This document shows, in pieces, positions 54,357 through 64,000 of a stretch of DNA of 64,000 bases. A program made the position numbers and the translations under genes. This stretch comes from Pohlia nutans (taxonomy: Eukaryota > Streptophyta > Bryopsida > Bryales > Mniaceae). The notes under the pieces were generated by a model, which did no database searches, had not been told where the DNA came from, and saw nothing but the letters and a program-made list of their open reading frames with translations. Every line of letters begins with the position of its first letter. Position 1 is the stretch's first letter. The stretch is taken from assembly GCA_022496805.1 (NCBI GenBank), contig CM040089.1:46484372-46548371 (forward strand), written 5' to 3'.

Positions 54357-55850
54357 ATGGCCCGGCGCCACACTCACTATGCAGGACCACCTCCCGAGTT
54401 TGATATTGATGCCTTCACAGCTGCCAATACACGCATCCACCGCAGCATACAAGAACTTCTACCTTCACCGATGCAGCGTCACATCCGAGCCCCGTCAACG
54501 GCTACTCACCAAATGGCAAATGCGACGCCCGCATTCTCTTCTCACAGCAGACGAATTACCGACCCCTCGGGAGCATCATACCGCACGACATCCACACTCT
54601 TCCACCTGGTAGCGCCCTTCGTCCGACTCACTACTGAACAATCCGCCAACTCCCAAGGAAGATGTACTGTTGACGGACGAAGAACGCGAACGGTTTCGTA
54701 CCGAGGCATTCCTTCAATCCTCGGCGATTCAGGAACGACTCCAACAATTACCAACCGAGGGCGCAACCGATCAAGAGCTCCTTGCTGCCCTCGAATCACC
54801 ACCTATACTCGACTTCGAGTTAGACACGTCTCGGCTACACCTCCCACATCTACGCTTACGTCAGCTCCGACAGGATCACGAACATGCGGCGTCCATCCAT
54901 CATACGGTTCGACCGCAACCAACCGCAGGACATCAACACCCGGTTCAACAACAATTTGTTGGATTTCATCATCCACACCTACACCATCCGGTACGTCCCA
55001 GACCACCTATTCGCTTTTGCACATTCTGCGGACATACTGATTACCCGTCCATTGCTTGTCCATACAACTACCCACTACCTCAACGTATTCCGGCTCCGGT
55101 AGTACCGAATCCAGCTTACCGACCTCTCGCCGAAGCCAGCGCGCCTCCTCCACCACCCAGCCGCTGTACTACTCCTACCGCTCGAAAAGCAGTACCGTAC
55201 CCCGAATACAAAACCGGTAAGTGTCCCGAAACACATTGCCGTAAATTTGAATTTGCTATCAGACTAAATGGCGAAACTGAAACCATGGTCCAACTCGAAT
55301 TGTTCGGAAATACACTTACAAAAAAAGAGTCGAATTGGTTTGCCTATCATCGAAAGATACATCCTACTAATACTTTACAGGAGGTTTTTTCCGCATTCAA
55401 ACGGCGCTACCGCACCATAAAAACGGACGACCAAACGTACATCCAATTCCGCATCATCAACCATCTACCGAACGAGTCTGTTGATGACTACGCTGAACGC
55501 CTTCAGCAACTGGCCGAAAATCTAACCATGCCACTAGCGAACCCGACTGGCCACATCGACCAGCCGATAGCCTATGCTTCCCGACTACTCAACAAAGCCG
55601 AGAAGAACTATACAACAACCGAGAAGGAAGCGCTCGCGATGGTTTACGCCATCAACAAATTCCGACATTACCTTCTTGGTAACAAATTCGTTTTCTATAT
55701 CGACCACTTAGCGCTACAGTACCTGATCAACAAACCCCAGGTTTCAGGTCGACTGGCACGCTAGCTACTACTATTCCTTGAATTCGACTTTACCGTGGTT
55801 TATAAACCAGGAAAAACACATGGAGTAGCCGACGCGTTATCACGAAATGA
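54357..55850 (+). pseudogene. gypsy gag joined to RNase H by deletion
   Basis: After a frame change near 54650 the frame holds FCTFCGHTDYPSIACP and a Gag-like stretch (KKESNWFAYHRKI, VFSAFKRRYRT, SVDDYAERLQQLAE). Within a few residues it passes to QPIAYASRLLNKAEKNYTTT and FVFYIDHLALQYL, the RNase H domain. Protease and RT are missing. TAG 55762-55764 interrupts it; VVYKPGKTHGVADALSRN follows. Confidence 0.75.
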
Positions 55851-57597
55851 GGGTGCAGAGCCAGCAATAGGCATACCCGACCAAGCAGTCGATGCCCAAC
55901 TTTTTTCTACTGAACCCAACTGGCTACACCCGATAGTCGACTACTTGACTACCGTGACCTTTCCAACCCACATGACGAAGGAGGCTCGCAAGCGCATAGC
56001 TCACAAAGCGATTCCGTACCAAGTACTCGACGGACAACTATACCGACTCGGCAAGGACCACCAACTTTGCCAGGTCCTAATCGGTAGCCAGCCCACGACA
56101 ATCCTCCAAGAACTACACAAGGGCAATGCTGGAGGCCATTTTTCGCATGACATCACTGTCAGAAAGATACTAGACGCAGGTTACTAGTGGCCGACTTTAC
56201 ACCAAGATACTGTTAGGTACTGCCAGTCGTGTCATGAATGCCAGATGACAGGCGACCTCTCCAAGACAGTCTCCTCCAAACTCGTCACCCAACTTCCAGC
56301 CAAACCATTCATGAAATGGGGACTTGACTTCATTGGCCCAGTCAAGAAGACTCGACATACAGCCTGTCGATACATTTTGGTGGCTACCGACTATGCCACC
56401 AAGTGGGTCGAGGCTAGAGCTCTCCGAGGAAACACCGCCCGGGAAACCGCACAGTTTCTGTACGAAGAAATCCTTACCCGGTTTGGATGCCCACTCCACC
56501 TAGTCAGCAACCAAGGTACCCATTTCATCAACAACACAATTCGCAATCTTACCGACCATTTTTTACTCCGACACACGACGTCCACGACATACTACCCGCA
56601 AGGCAACGGCCAAGCAGAGTCGACCAACAAGGTCATAGTCAAGATGCTCCAGAAACTAGTCAACGAAAATCGGACCGACTGGGATTTACAGCTCCATACG
56701 GTCCTCTTCGCGTACCGAACAGCATACAAGGTCGTCACGGGTCACACACCATTCCAGTTAGTCTATGGTCTGACACCATTGATGCCTACCGAGTATATCA
56801 TTCCGACCCAACGATCGACAACGACTACCGACTTTGCCCCCCGGAGAGTACTCGTAGCCCGCGTCGCCGATCTGGAGAAACTAGACGAGACCCGACTGAC
56901 AGCAGCCATAAACCATGGCACAGAACAATGGAACCGAGCACAATGGGCCCAGACCAAAGGCCAGTCGACTCTATACAACGTAGGCGACTACGTACTCTGG
57001 CACCCGAAAGGTACAAATGTCCATGCTGGTAAACTGCGCAGCAAATGGTTTGGCCCGTATCGAGTGCAGTATACCCTCCCCAACAACACTATTCTTCTAG
57101 TCAGCCTTCAGTACTTTGACCTCGACCCGGTAGTTGTCAACGTCAACAAACTCAAACCCTACCGAGTCCTTGAAGATAACATCCCAGCCAATTTGTCTAG
57201 CCCACTCATTAGCAAATCCGAGATCCGGTCAACACTAGACCAGAATGAAGACGACCCAAATCGACAGCAGTCCACCCATCTAGCTATAGTATCAGTCAGT
57301 CGACTCGGCTGGTCAACTCGACTAGTCGGCCTGGTTGGTCAACCCGACTGGTCAACCCGACTAGTCGATCTGGCTGGTCAACCCGACTGGTCAACCCAGT
57401 TGGTCTACCCGACCAGTCAAACCCTAGTACAGCTGCCACATTTATGGCCGCCGTCCCAATCTATCCCATCAGATTTCAATACTAAGCCGCTTGCTCAAGT
57501 ATTTAGCACCATGGCCGCAACCCTCCTCCTCCACTTTTTGCTTAGATCCTCCTCCTCCCGACCGCTACGCCGCAGCTCTGGCCTTGTGCATTCTTAG
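55851..57597 (+). pseudogene. gypsy integrase, inactive
   Basis: Zinc-binding HKGNAGGHFSH...CQSCHEC is broken by TAG 56185-56187. Core: MKWGLDFIGP (first Asp) and GNGQAESTNK (Glu); the second Asp is Asn in LVSNQGTHF, so catalysis should be lost. A C-terminal part follows (YNVGDYVLWHPKG, KWFGPYRVQY, VNVNKLKPYR). The tail 57295-57420 is made of GGTCAACCCGACTGGTCAACC-type repeats. Confidence 0.85.
57295..57425. repeat. GACTGGTCAACCC tandem repeat
   Basis: GGTCAACCCGACTGGTCAAC and related units (GACTAGTCG, CTGGTTGGTCAACC) repeat about six times after the integrase C-terminus. Degenerate, with inverted symmetry between GGTC and GACC. Confidence 0.7.
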
Positions 57598-57802
57598 CAA
57601 GCGATTTAGGAAGCGGAGAGTAGTCCGACAGCGTAGACTAGCCAAGCGAGCTCGTAGCCCGACCGTGCGAGGAACCAATGAGGGTAGAAACAGTAGTAAA
57701 CAACCACGCACATCGTCCCTGCAACCGACAGTGAGAGAGCGAACTTCGACAGCACGGCCATTTTCTTGTCGTTGTGTGTGCAGATTCTCAGCCGACCGGT
57801 CG

Positions 57803-58875
57803 ATGGCAAAAAGCAAGGCAACCGAACGTGGTCCGCGACGTCCCTGGGCATCCGCACCACCCGCATACGACATCCAGATTTGTACAAAGGAAGGGCTTTA
57901 CAAAACCCTAGCCTTTCAGACGATGCGCCCGGTTCGCGAGTGGCGGGAGTACGCCAACACCAATCCGACCGAGGCAAAATTCATCAAGTCGATCGGGGTC
58001 TCACAGTTCGTATCACTCAACTGGGACAACAACCAGCGCGCGCCACGAATGGAGCTGATCGAGGAGTTCGTCAACGCCGCAACAGTCGACTCCGAAAACA
58101 AGAGGATTGAGGCCCGTGTACGAGCTCAGTCGGTCATCATCGACCCGACAGTAATCAACCGAGTGCTACATCTCCCATTCGGTATCTGCATGGAGCCGAT
58201 CCCGCACGCGGAGTTCCCACCGGGTAGACTGGAGGACTATACCGCCACCCCCAAGATGGCCGAAGGGTTCAGTATCTGCCACTGCAAACCCGAACACCAC
58301 AAGCGACTGACGGCGTTCATTCAAGGCCTCGGGTTCAAACGCAAGACTACCTACATCAGCACGGAAATGATCGAAGTCCTCTGCACGGTCGAGGCTCTTA
58401 TCGACCGAGGCCTACAATGAGACTGGGCGACATGGATGTTCAACTCGCTCGCCATCGACATCAAGACGATGCAGAGCCAGAAGACCACCATCTACCCTTC
58501 AGCCGAGATATTAGATTTCCTCCTTAACACTCACTTTCCTAGCACTGAACAAGAATATGTGCACTACACGGTCGCCCAACAGAGCACCAACGACCAATGT
58601 CGGCAGTCGGAGAACTCGGAAAACAACTCCCGCGGACCCGACTATATCCTACTCCAAGGTGGACTCGGAGCCGACCAAGCACCCCGGCCAGTTGACTAGG
58701 GCGAATCATCGGCGGCCCAGCGCACCAGACGACAGTTCACACCCGACCCGACAGCACCCGCGGTCGACACCGGCAGTCCACCACCCTCAAATCGACGGGA
58801 GACACGCCTCCAACGCAAGCGAGACCGAGAGCGGACAGAGAAGCGAGCCAAACGTGGTCGACTCGCCCCGTTGAG
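57803..58875 (+). pseudogene. Extra ORF after integrase, plant-transposon-protein-like
   Basis: From ATG 57803 the frame reads ELIEEFVNAATVDSENKRIE...VRAQSVIIDPTVINRVLHLPFG. This matches the pattern of the 'putative plant transposon protein' domain (an F.NA...V.G..V...INR.LgLP run) found in accessory ORFs of plant retroelements; its role is unknown. A TGA (58418-58420) falls inside and the frame continues WATWMFNSLAIDI to TAG at 58697-58699. The tail to 58875 shifts frame and is basic. Domain name is from memory. Confidence 0.5.
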
Positions 58876-59475
58876 CGCCCTCCTACCGCGCAACATCGAC
58901 TTGACCACCTCCGACAGCGAGGCCCACTCGACTCAACCGCCATCCCCAGCCGGAGTTCCCCTTCCCGACACACCTGCACCATTATTGTCCGACTTCGAGC
59001 CATTCAACCTCTAAGCAGCTTACAACCCGGCACCAACTGTCGAATTTTGCCAGCCTCCGCCGGTGTCACCACCACCCCGACCCCCGACGTCACCTAGGGT
59101 CAGTCGACTAGCACCCGACTCACCATAAAAACAAGCGGCGTCGTTATCCAAAAACTGGCGCCAGCGGGTGAACGAGGTACGAGGGTCAGTGACTCGACTC
59201 GAAGACGCCGGCTCCAGAGTCGACAACTTTTTGTTAGCAGGGTTGTTCATCGTGTCGTGTCGGAGAGAAATCCCGGCACAATGTCGTGTCATGCCGGCAT
59301 GATGTTATGCCGGCATTATGTCGGATCGTGTCGGGATCATGCCGGCCCGATTTTTTACCGGGTAATTCTTTTCTTGACTTTTACCCCGCATGTCGACACG
59401 TCAGTATCTGACGTGGACTACTTGATGATGTGGACTTCTAGTGAAATTAAGGTCCTTCAGTAAAGTCAAATGGTT
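58876..59475. other. Unassigned GC-rich stretch with perfect palindromes
   Basis: TCATGCCGGCATGA (59289-59302) is a perfect palindrome and TATGCCGGCATTA follows directly. GTCGTGTC words surround them. No gene recognised. Confidence 0.5.
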
Positions 59476-59835
59476 TTACCCATAAACTGCCCATCTGCCC
59501 TCCCCGACTGCTTCCTTCCCGTCTGCCCAGGCCGTCGGCCCCCTCCCCGTCTGCCCGCCCCGACTGCCCCCATTCGACTGCCCCATCCCGACTGCCCCCG
59601 CCCCATCTGCCCCCACCCGACTGCCTAGTGCCCGTATGCCCTCCCCAACTGCCTCCTTCCCGTCTGCCCTCGCCGACGGCCCCCTCCCCGTCTGCCCGCC
59701 CCGACTGCCCCCATCGACTACCCTATCCCGACGGCCCCCTCCCCATCTGCCCGCCCCGACTGCCCCCATCGACTGCCCTATCCCGACTGCCCCCGCCCCA
59801 TCTGCCCCCACCCGACTGCCCATCCCCGCCCAAAA
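59476..59835. repeat. CCGACTGCCC minisatellite with a 141-bp higher-order unit
   Basis: Dozens of CGACTGCCC, CGTCTGCCC and CATCTGCCC words. A longer unit starting CCCTCCCC(G/A)ACTGC(T/C)TCC repeats at 59498 and 59639. The plus strand is nearly free of A. Confidence 0.85.
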
Positions 59836-60300
59836 TTCCCCTCTCTCTGTACGTCTCACTGTCATGTTTCTTCTTCAGGGTTCTTGCATTCTTCAAACTC
59901 ATGATTGCATGACACCTTTGAACTACAATTGCATTTCAAGTTCACTTGAAATTTCAAGGGTTTTTCCTTGGGTGGTAATGTTGTTCTCTTCAAAACAGGT
60001 CGCTTCAGCAATGACTTGTACGTACTACTGCTGGTGAAATTTTCACCGTACGCCTTCATTGGGAAAGGAACTAGTTTGAATTGATGTGGCTTGGGTCCAA
60101 ACTTCCCATGCTGTAGTTTAACAGATGGCTGCTATGGTTTCCGATATGAAACCTTAGACTCAACATTCATCACGTTCCTCGTTGAGGATCGGAGCCCTCC
60201 CTCTTGCACCTCTTCCTCCAACTCCCCACGACTCCCCATTGCAAAAATGAAAAGAAAACTCTGTTGCAATGCATTTATATTAGCTTCTCAGCCCCAATTT

Positions 60301-60365
60301 CCCGACGGCCTTTGCCGACTGCCCCGACTGCCCCGACTGCCCCGACTGCCCTTTTCCGTCTGCCA
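60301..60365. repeat. GACTGCCCC repeat, second block
   Basis: CCGACTGCC is repeated four times in a row followed by CGTCTGCC, in the same orientation as the blocks at 59476 and 63667. Confidence 0.85.
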
Positions 60366-60429
60366 GGCCGGGACTGTCCTCCCTCTAACCCATTCGTGTG
60401 AAATGTATAAATGTCAGGAATTTTGCACC

Positions 60430-60617
60430 ATTCACTGCCCAACTCATCATAGTGTTGTCTTGAGACTGTAATTCTGTTTGAACTATTGCATGAGACCCAT
60501 TGATTGAGTTGAGTCCACATTTTATTTTCGAGCATTCACTGCCCAACTCATCATAGTGTTGTCTTGAGACTGTAGTTCTATTTGAACTATTGCATGAGAC
60601 CCATTGATTGAGTTGGG
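60430..60617. repeat. 104-bp tandem duplication just upstream of the hAT gene
   Basis: ATTCACTGCCCAACTCATCA begins at 60430 and again at 60534; about 84 bp are near-identical. The second copy ends 40 bp before the transposase ATG and may lie in its promoter or leader. Confidence 0.85.
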
Positions 60618-60657
60618 CCCAATCTCTTGGAAGAGGTTTAGGTGATTCACGACAGCA

Positions 60658-63645
60658 ATGCCGAGGCGTACAGAGGAATGGGATAAGTGGTTCAGGGGTT
60701 TAGGTGTGCGTCCGGGTACAAAAATTAGGAGAGTTGAATGCGTGTATTGCCAGAAGCAGATTCAATACAGAGCTGAAAGGATGTTTACTCATTTGGGGTA
60801 TAGAGACGGACAAAACTCTGCGGATGTTGGAGCATGCTCCAAAATTCCACCAAATATCATGGCACTCTTTGCGAGGTGTGGAGGAGTGCTTCCCGAGCCT
60901 CTCGAGATCATTGATAATGTTGGTAACGAGGAGCGTCGGATTGGAGAACTAGTACCCCCTGAGATTGATCATTGTTCGGCAGAGGGTACTGAAGTAGCAA
61001 ATGAGAACCCTCCATTGATTTCGTCGCAAAATTCTACCCATGGTGGAATTTTCCTTCCGAGTGCACAAGTTCGAGCTAGTTCTGCGGGAAGGGGTCTTCG
61101 TCAATTATCAATGCAAGAGGGGCTACAGTCATCTGCAAAGTTGACATTGGATAGAATTTGGTCAACGGCGTTCTATGAAGCCAACATCCCTTTCAACGTG
61201 GTGAGACATCCGTCTTTTATCAACGTTGTTAAACAAACTGCAGCAATGAAGTTGACGTACAAACCTCCTTCATACTACACCATGCGAACCTCTCTATTGA
61301 AGGCTAGACGGGCACAAATAGAGGTTGAGGTGAACGCTAAAACAAAAGATTCCATCCGCAAGTATGGTGTAACGGTTTGTTCGGATGGATGGGACAATGT
61401 TCAGAATCAGCCCCTCTTGAATGTACTGATGTGTTGCCCTGCTGGTGATACATTCCTCGGATCTATTGATACGACGGGCAATAAAAAAGATGCACCCTAC
61501 GTTGTTGAAGAAATGTCTGCACATATCAATAGAGTAGGTCCCACCAACGTGGTTCAAGTCTGCACCGACAATGCTAGCAGTATGGTGGCAGCGGGCCGCA
61601 TATTGACCCAAAGACATCCTCATCTTTATTTTCAAGGATGTTGTGCCCACATCATGGACTTACTTTTGCAAGATTGGGGTTCGGAAAGATGGGTTAAAAG
61701 CTTGGTGAAAAAGGCTCGAAAGATTTGCGTTTTTGTCAGACGTCACCATGCTCCACAAGCTCTATTTCGAGTGTACTCGCCCAACCACATTCTACGCATG
61801 CCAGCAGACACCCGTTTTGCAACCAATTTCATCATGATTGAAAGACTTCTTCAAGTTAGAGGGGCTTTAGAGAGGATGATCATAGATGATCGATGGGGTG
61901 CATATTTAATAGAATTGCGTGGAAGAGGAGGCAATGCTCACGAAACAATGGGAAACGTGCGGCATTCGATTCGTTCGGATGGGTTCTGGAATTCTTGCGA
62001 GAATTTCCTATTCATGGTTACGCATGTATTGGAGGTTCTACGTGTTTTTGATGGAAAACAACCTGCGATGGGAAAGGCGTGGCTAGTCATGCATAAATTA
62101 CAGAAACACGTTCAAAAATTTGCGGACCCTCCTTTCAATTTAGACGGTGAACTTGCAGAGCGTGCTTTAGACTCATTCGAAGCACGTTGGGGTTTGATGT
62201 TGACTGACCTCCACTGGGCTGGTGGCCTCCTCAATCCTTTTTTGATAGGCAAAATTCCCCTTCACGAGAACCCCCGTGCACGGCCGGCATTGAACCGGGT
62301 ATTACGGAATTTGACTCCCGATGAAGCCTCTTACCTAGTGGCTATTACGGAGTACCAAGACTTCATTGAAAGTAGGGGTGCATTTGAAGGAGTACCTCCA
62401 GCAGCAAGGGCCGATTTGCCTCCTCACGAATGGTGGGATGCCTTTGGACATGGGGCGCCGACACTCTCTAATATAGCACGACGAATATTAGCCCAAGTAT
62501 GCTCAGCCTCATCATGCGAACACAATTGGAGTATGTACTCCTTCGTTCATAACAAAGTTAGAAATCGTTTAACCCATTCGAGAGCCGAAGATTTGGTTTA
62601 CATATACACGAACACGAGGCTCATGCAGCGGAGAAGAGGTGCAGCCCCTGCACAATGGTACGCACGGCACATGTATTCTGACGACGAATCAGCAAATGAA
62701 GATTTTGAGGATGATCTAGAATTCAACCCCGATGACAATGACGATGGTTTAGGTCCAGATGATGACGACGCAAACGATGACCCCGATGACCCCCTCGGTG
62801 CACAACCTGACTGGGCGGACTTTGATCAGTTCGATGACCGTAATTCCGATTCCTCTAGGAATAGTAGCACTGACTCTGGTGACTCCGACGGCCACAATTT
62901 GGATGGTGGGCTTGATGGGATGAATGTCTATAATTTCAACGACGCCAACGACGACAACATAGGTGCAACACTTCCTTCTCTTCCTACCACGGGCGATAAT
63001 GTAGTTTCTGAACCATTAGAAATTACTGTACCAGCCCATCCACCCATTGTGCCACATGGCGAAGGGTGTTCAACTCGTACGGAAAATATCCAACCTTTGG
63101 AAGACATTACCCACGACGGAAGATCTCTTCAGATACCATGTGAACCGTTACCAATGGAAATAGATACTCCCTTTACTGTCAACACATCATCGACTCATAC
63201 TACTGGAATTGGAGCCACACTTCTTAGTCTCAGTCAATCTAGGCGTAACGGACAAGCTAGAACGACTGGACCTCCAATTGCACGACCGAATACGAGATTA
63301 CGGTTGCGTGCTGAAAATACACAACCCCCTAGTCCATTAGATGATCCAAATTCCCTTACCACCCAAGGTATTGGTATCATCAACACTAGAGCACGAGGCC
63401 AAAAGCGGCATTCTTGTAGGGTGCCAAGGCCTTTTGTGGGGCTTAATGATGACACGCGACCGGTGTTAGATGCCAATGGAATTAGAGACGCGTCAGGGTC
63501 ACGGCCTACCAAAAAATTGGTCACTTCCAACCACGGTGCTTTAATTTTACGTGCCGTTTCACCCGGACCAAATGACGACATCAGTTCAAACGGCAGTAGT
63601 CCTTCAAGAGCAGAGGCACCTAACGATGATGATTTTCAAGGTTAA
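60658..63645 (+). CDS. hAT-superfamily transposase (995 aa), open frame
   Basis: DNA transposase. Start is ATG 60658. Domains: BED-like zinc finger (CVYCQKQIQYRAERMFTH, about residues 24-60); a DUF659/RNase H-like core with SDGWDN (about 242) and CTDNASSMVA (about 303), the likely catalytic Asp pair; CCAHIMDLLLQDWG; C-terminal dimerisation region PPHEWWDAFG...ILAQVCSASSCEHNW (about 595-625) and AEDLVYIYTN. After residue 680 comes a long Asp-rich tail and a basic end, unusual for hAT and also seen in the relic at 4954-6614. No stops or shifts. The element ends (TIR and 8-bp duplication) were not identified. Confidence 0.88.
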   Translation: MPRRTEEWDKWFRGLGVRPGTKIRRVECVYCQKQIQYRAERMFTHLGYRDGQNSADVGACSKIPPNIMALFARCGGVLPEPLEIIDNVGNEERRIGELVPPEIDHCSAEGTEVANENPPLISSQNSTHGGIFLPSAQVRASSAGRGLRQLSMQEGLQSSAKLTLDRIWSTAFYEANIPFNVVRHPSFINVVKQTAAMKLTYKPPSYYTMRTSLLKARRAQIEVEVNAKTKDSIRKYGVTVCSDGWDNVQNQPLLNVLMCCPAGDTFLGSIDTTGNKKDAPYVVEEMSAHINRVGPTNVVQVCTDNASSMVAAGRILTQRHPHLYFQGCCAHIMDLLLQDWGSERWVKSLVKKARKICVFVRRHHAPQALFRVYSPNHILRMPADTRFATNFIMIERLLQVRGALERMIIDDRWGAYLIELRGRGGNAHETMGNVRHSIRSDGFWNSCENFLFMVTHVLEVLRVFDGKQPAMGKAWLVMHKLQKHVQKFADPPFNLDGELAERALDSFEARWGLMLTDLHWAGGLLNPFLIGKIPLHENPRARPALNRVLRNLTPDEASYLVAITEYQDFIESRGAFEGVPPAARADLPPHEWWDAFGHGAPTLSNIARRILAQVCSASSCEHNWSMYSFVHNKVRNRLTHSRAEDLVYIYTNTRLMQRRRGAAPAQWYARHMYSDDESANEDFEDDLEFNPDDNDDGLGPDDDDANDDPDDPLGAQPDWADFDQFDDRNSDSSRNSSTDSGDSDGHNLDGGLDGMNVYNFNDANDDNIGATLPSLPTTGDNVVSEPLEITVPAHPPIVPHGEGCSTRTENIQPLEDITHDGRSLQIPCEPLPMEIDTPFTVNTSSTHTTGIGATLLSLSQSRRNGQARTTGPPIARPNTRLRLRAENTQPPSPLDDPNSLTTQGIGIINTRARGQKRHSCRVPRPFVGLNDDTRPVLDANGIRDASGSRPTKKLVTSNHGALILRAVSPGPNDDISSNGSSPSRAEAPNDDDFQG

Positions 63646-63666
63646 CATCTTCACAGCCATCCCCTG

Positions 63667-63755
63667 CTGTCCACATTCCGACTGCCCCTTGTGCCCCAAA
63701 TCCGACTGCCCCGACTGCCCCGTCTGCCCCGACTCCGACTGCCCCGACTGCCATC
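63667..63755. repeat. GACTGCCCC repeat, third block
   Basis: CCGACTGCCC occurs repeatedly within 90 bp right after the hAT stop, in the same orientation as the upstream blocks. Confidence 0.85.
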
Positions 63756-63781
63756 ATGATCTCCTTCAGCTGCCCTTTCTC

Positions 63782-63893
63782 AAAGTTGAAGACCTCATGG
63801 AGGAAAAATATTAATTCTAGTTTTAGATGACCCATTTTCAAAGTGAGAGACATCATAGACGACAAATATTAATTCTAGTTTCAAATGGCCATT
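63782..63893. repeat. 57-bp tandem duplication
   Basis: AAAGTTGAAGACCTCATGGA... and AAAGTGAGAGACATCATAGA... both run through AAATATTAATTCTAGTTT(T/C)A(A/G)ATG. Near the probable 3' part of the hAT element. Confidence 0.8.
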
Positions 63894-63940
63894 TGCACCA
63901 GCAGTGTTAGTGGCGCCTTTTTTTTCTTTTGTAATCAGGG

Positions 63941-63941
<1 letters not shown>

Positions 63942-63981
<40 letters not shown>
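63942..63981. repeat. (AT)n microsatellite
   Basis: About 19 uninterrupted AT units. Confidence 0.95.
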
Positions 63982-63983
<2 letters not shown>

Positions 63984-64000
63984 GGGAACATTGCAAGTGT

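Larger units (their letters stand above)
53753..58875 (+). mobile_element. Ty3/gypsy retrotransposon, decayed, 3' LTR not found
   Basis: Order: LTR, gag-like region, a fusion of gag to RNase H (protease and RT deleted), integrase, then an extra frame. Internal stops and frame changes occur throughout. No second LTR follows the extra frame before the hAT region, so the 3' end is probably lost. The family also left an LTR fragment at 26580-27301. Confidence 0.8.

Noticed and set aside
59476..59835. CRISPR-like array
   Set aside because: Units are short, contiguous and degenerate, with no unique spacers, and the genome is eukaryotic.

Overview
The window looks like a transposon-rich stretch of a streptophyte nuclear genome, probably a non-seed land plant or a streptophyte alga. 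The evidence is a spliced homologue of the plant plastid-division protein PDV2 at 41.1-43.3 kb, set among plant-type Ty1/copia, Ty3/gypsy, L1-like LINE, CACTA, hAT, piggyBac-type and MITE sequences. I cannot name the species. The PDV2-like gene is the only clearly intact host gene I recognise.

Layout. 1-4953: a copia element with one intact 1381-residue gag-pol frame; its 5' LTR lies left of the window. 4954-6614: C-terminal part of an hAT transposase on the minus strand. 6625-8897: a truncated second copia of the same family. 8898-10390: gene-free DNA with an unusually dense CCGG content. 10512-11368: part of a DUF7869-type gene, bounded on both sides by CACTA-like termini; a 302-residue frame at 30439-31347 resembles its missing C-terminus. 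Between these halves sits a nest: CACTA-like ends (11369/26098), TTAA-type ends inside them (12176/25348), and inside those a large A/C-rich LINE (13783-24515). Then come an LTR relic, TTAA-type MITEs around a PRMT7-like exon, and a long foldback pair.

31549-40363: a piggyBac-type element whose transposase gene is cut by a 1.57-kb element with perfect 45-bp inverted repeats and a TA target duplication. A 1.04-kb inverted repeat lies in its 3' half. 40368-43.4 kb: the PDV2-like gene. 45.4-49.3 kb: a minus-strand L1-like relic with a 339-bp CACTA MITE inside it. 49.9-53.6 kb: LTR, MITE and motif-array debris plus possible exons. 53753-58.7 kb: a decayed Ty3/gypsy element with an extra ORF after integrase. 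59.5-63.9 kb: an hAT-type transposase gene with an open 995-residue frame, flanked by GACTGCCC-type minisatellites.

The most interesting object is the LINE. Its ORF1 ends in an overlap with a second frame, reached by a -1 shift, that stays almost stop-free for about 430 codons through extremely A-rich DNA. An A_AAA_AAT heptamer lies four codons before the ORF1 stop. This 'linker' frame carries an in-frame 10-residue repeat. It is followed by two hairpins and then a 2A-like motif (GDIETNLGP) just before the endonuclease-RT-RNase H region. The arrangement suggests either a frameshifted ORF1-linker product, or an ancestral ORF1-linker-2A-ORF2 polyprotein later broken by indels in A-runs.
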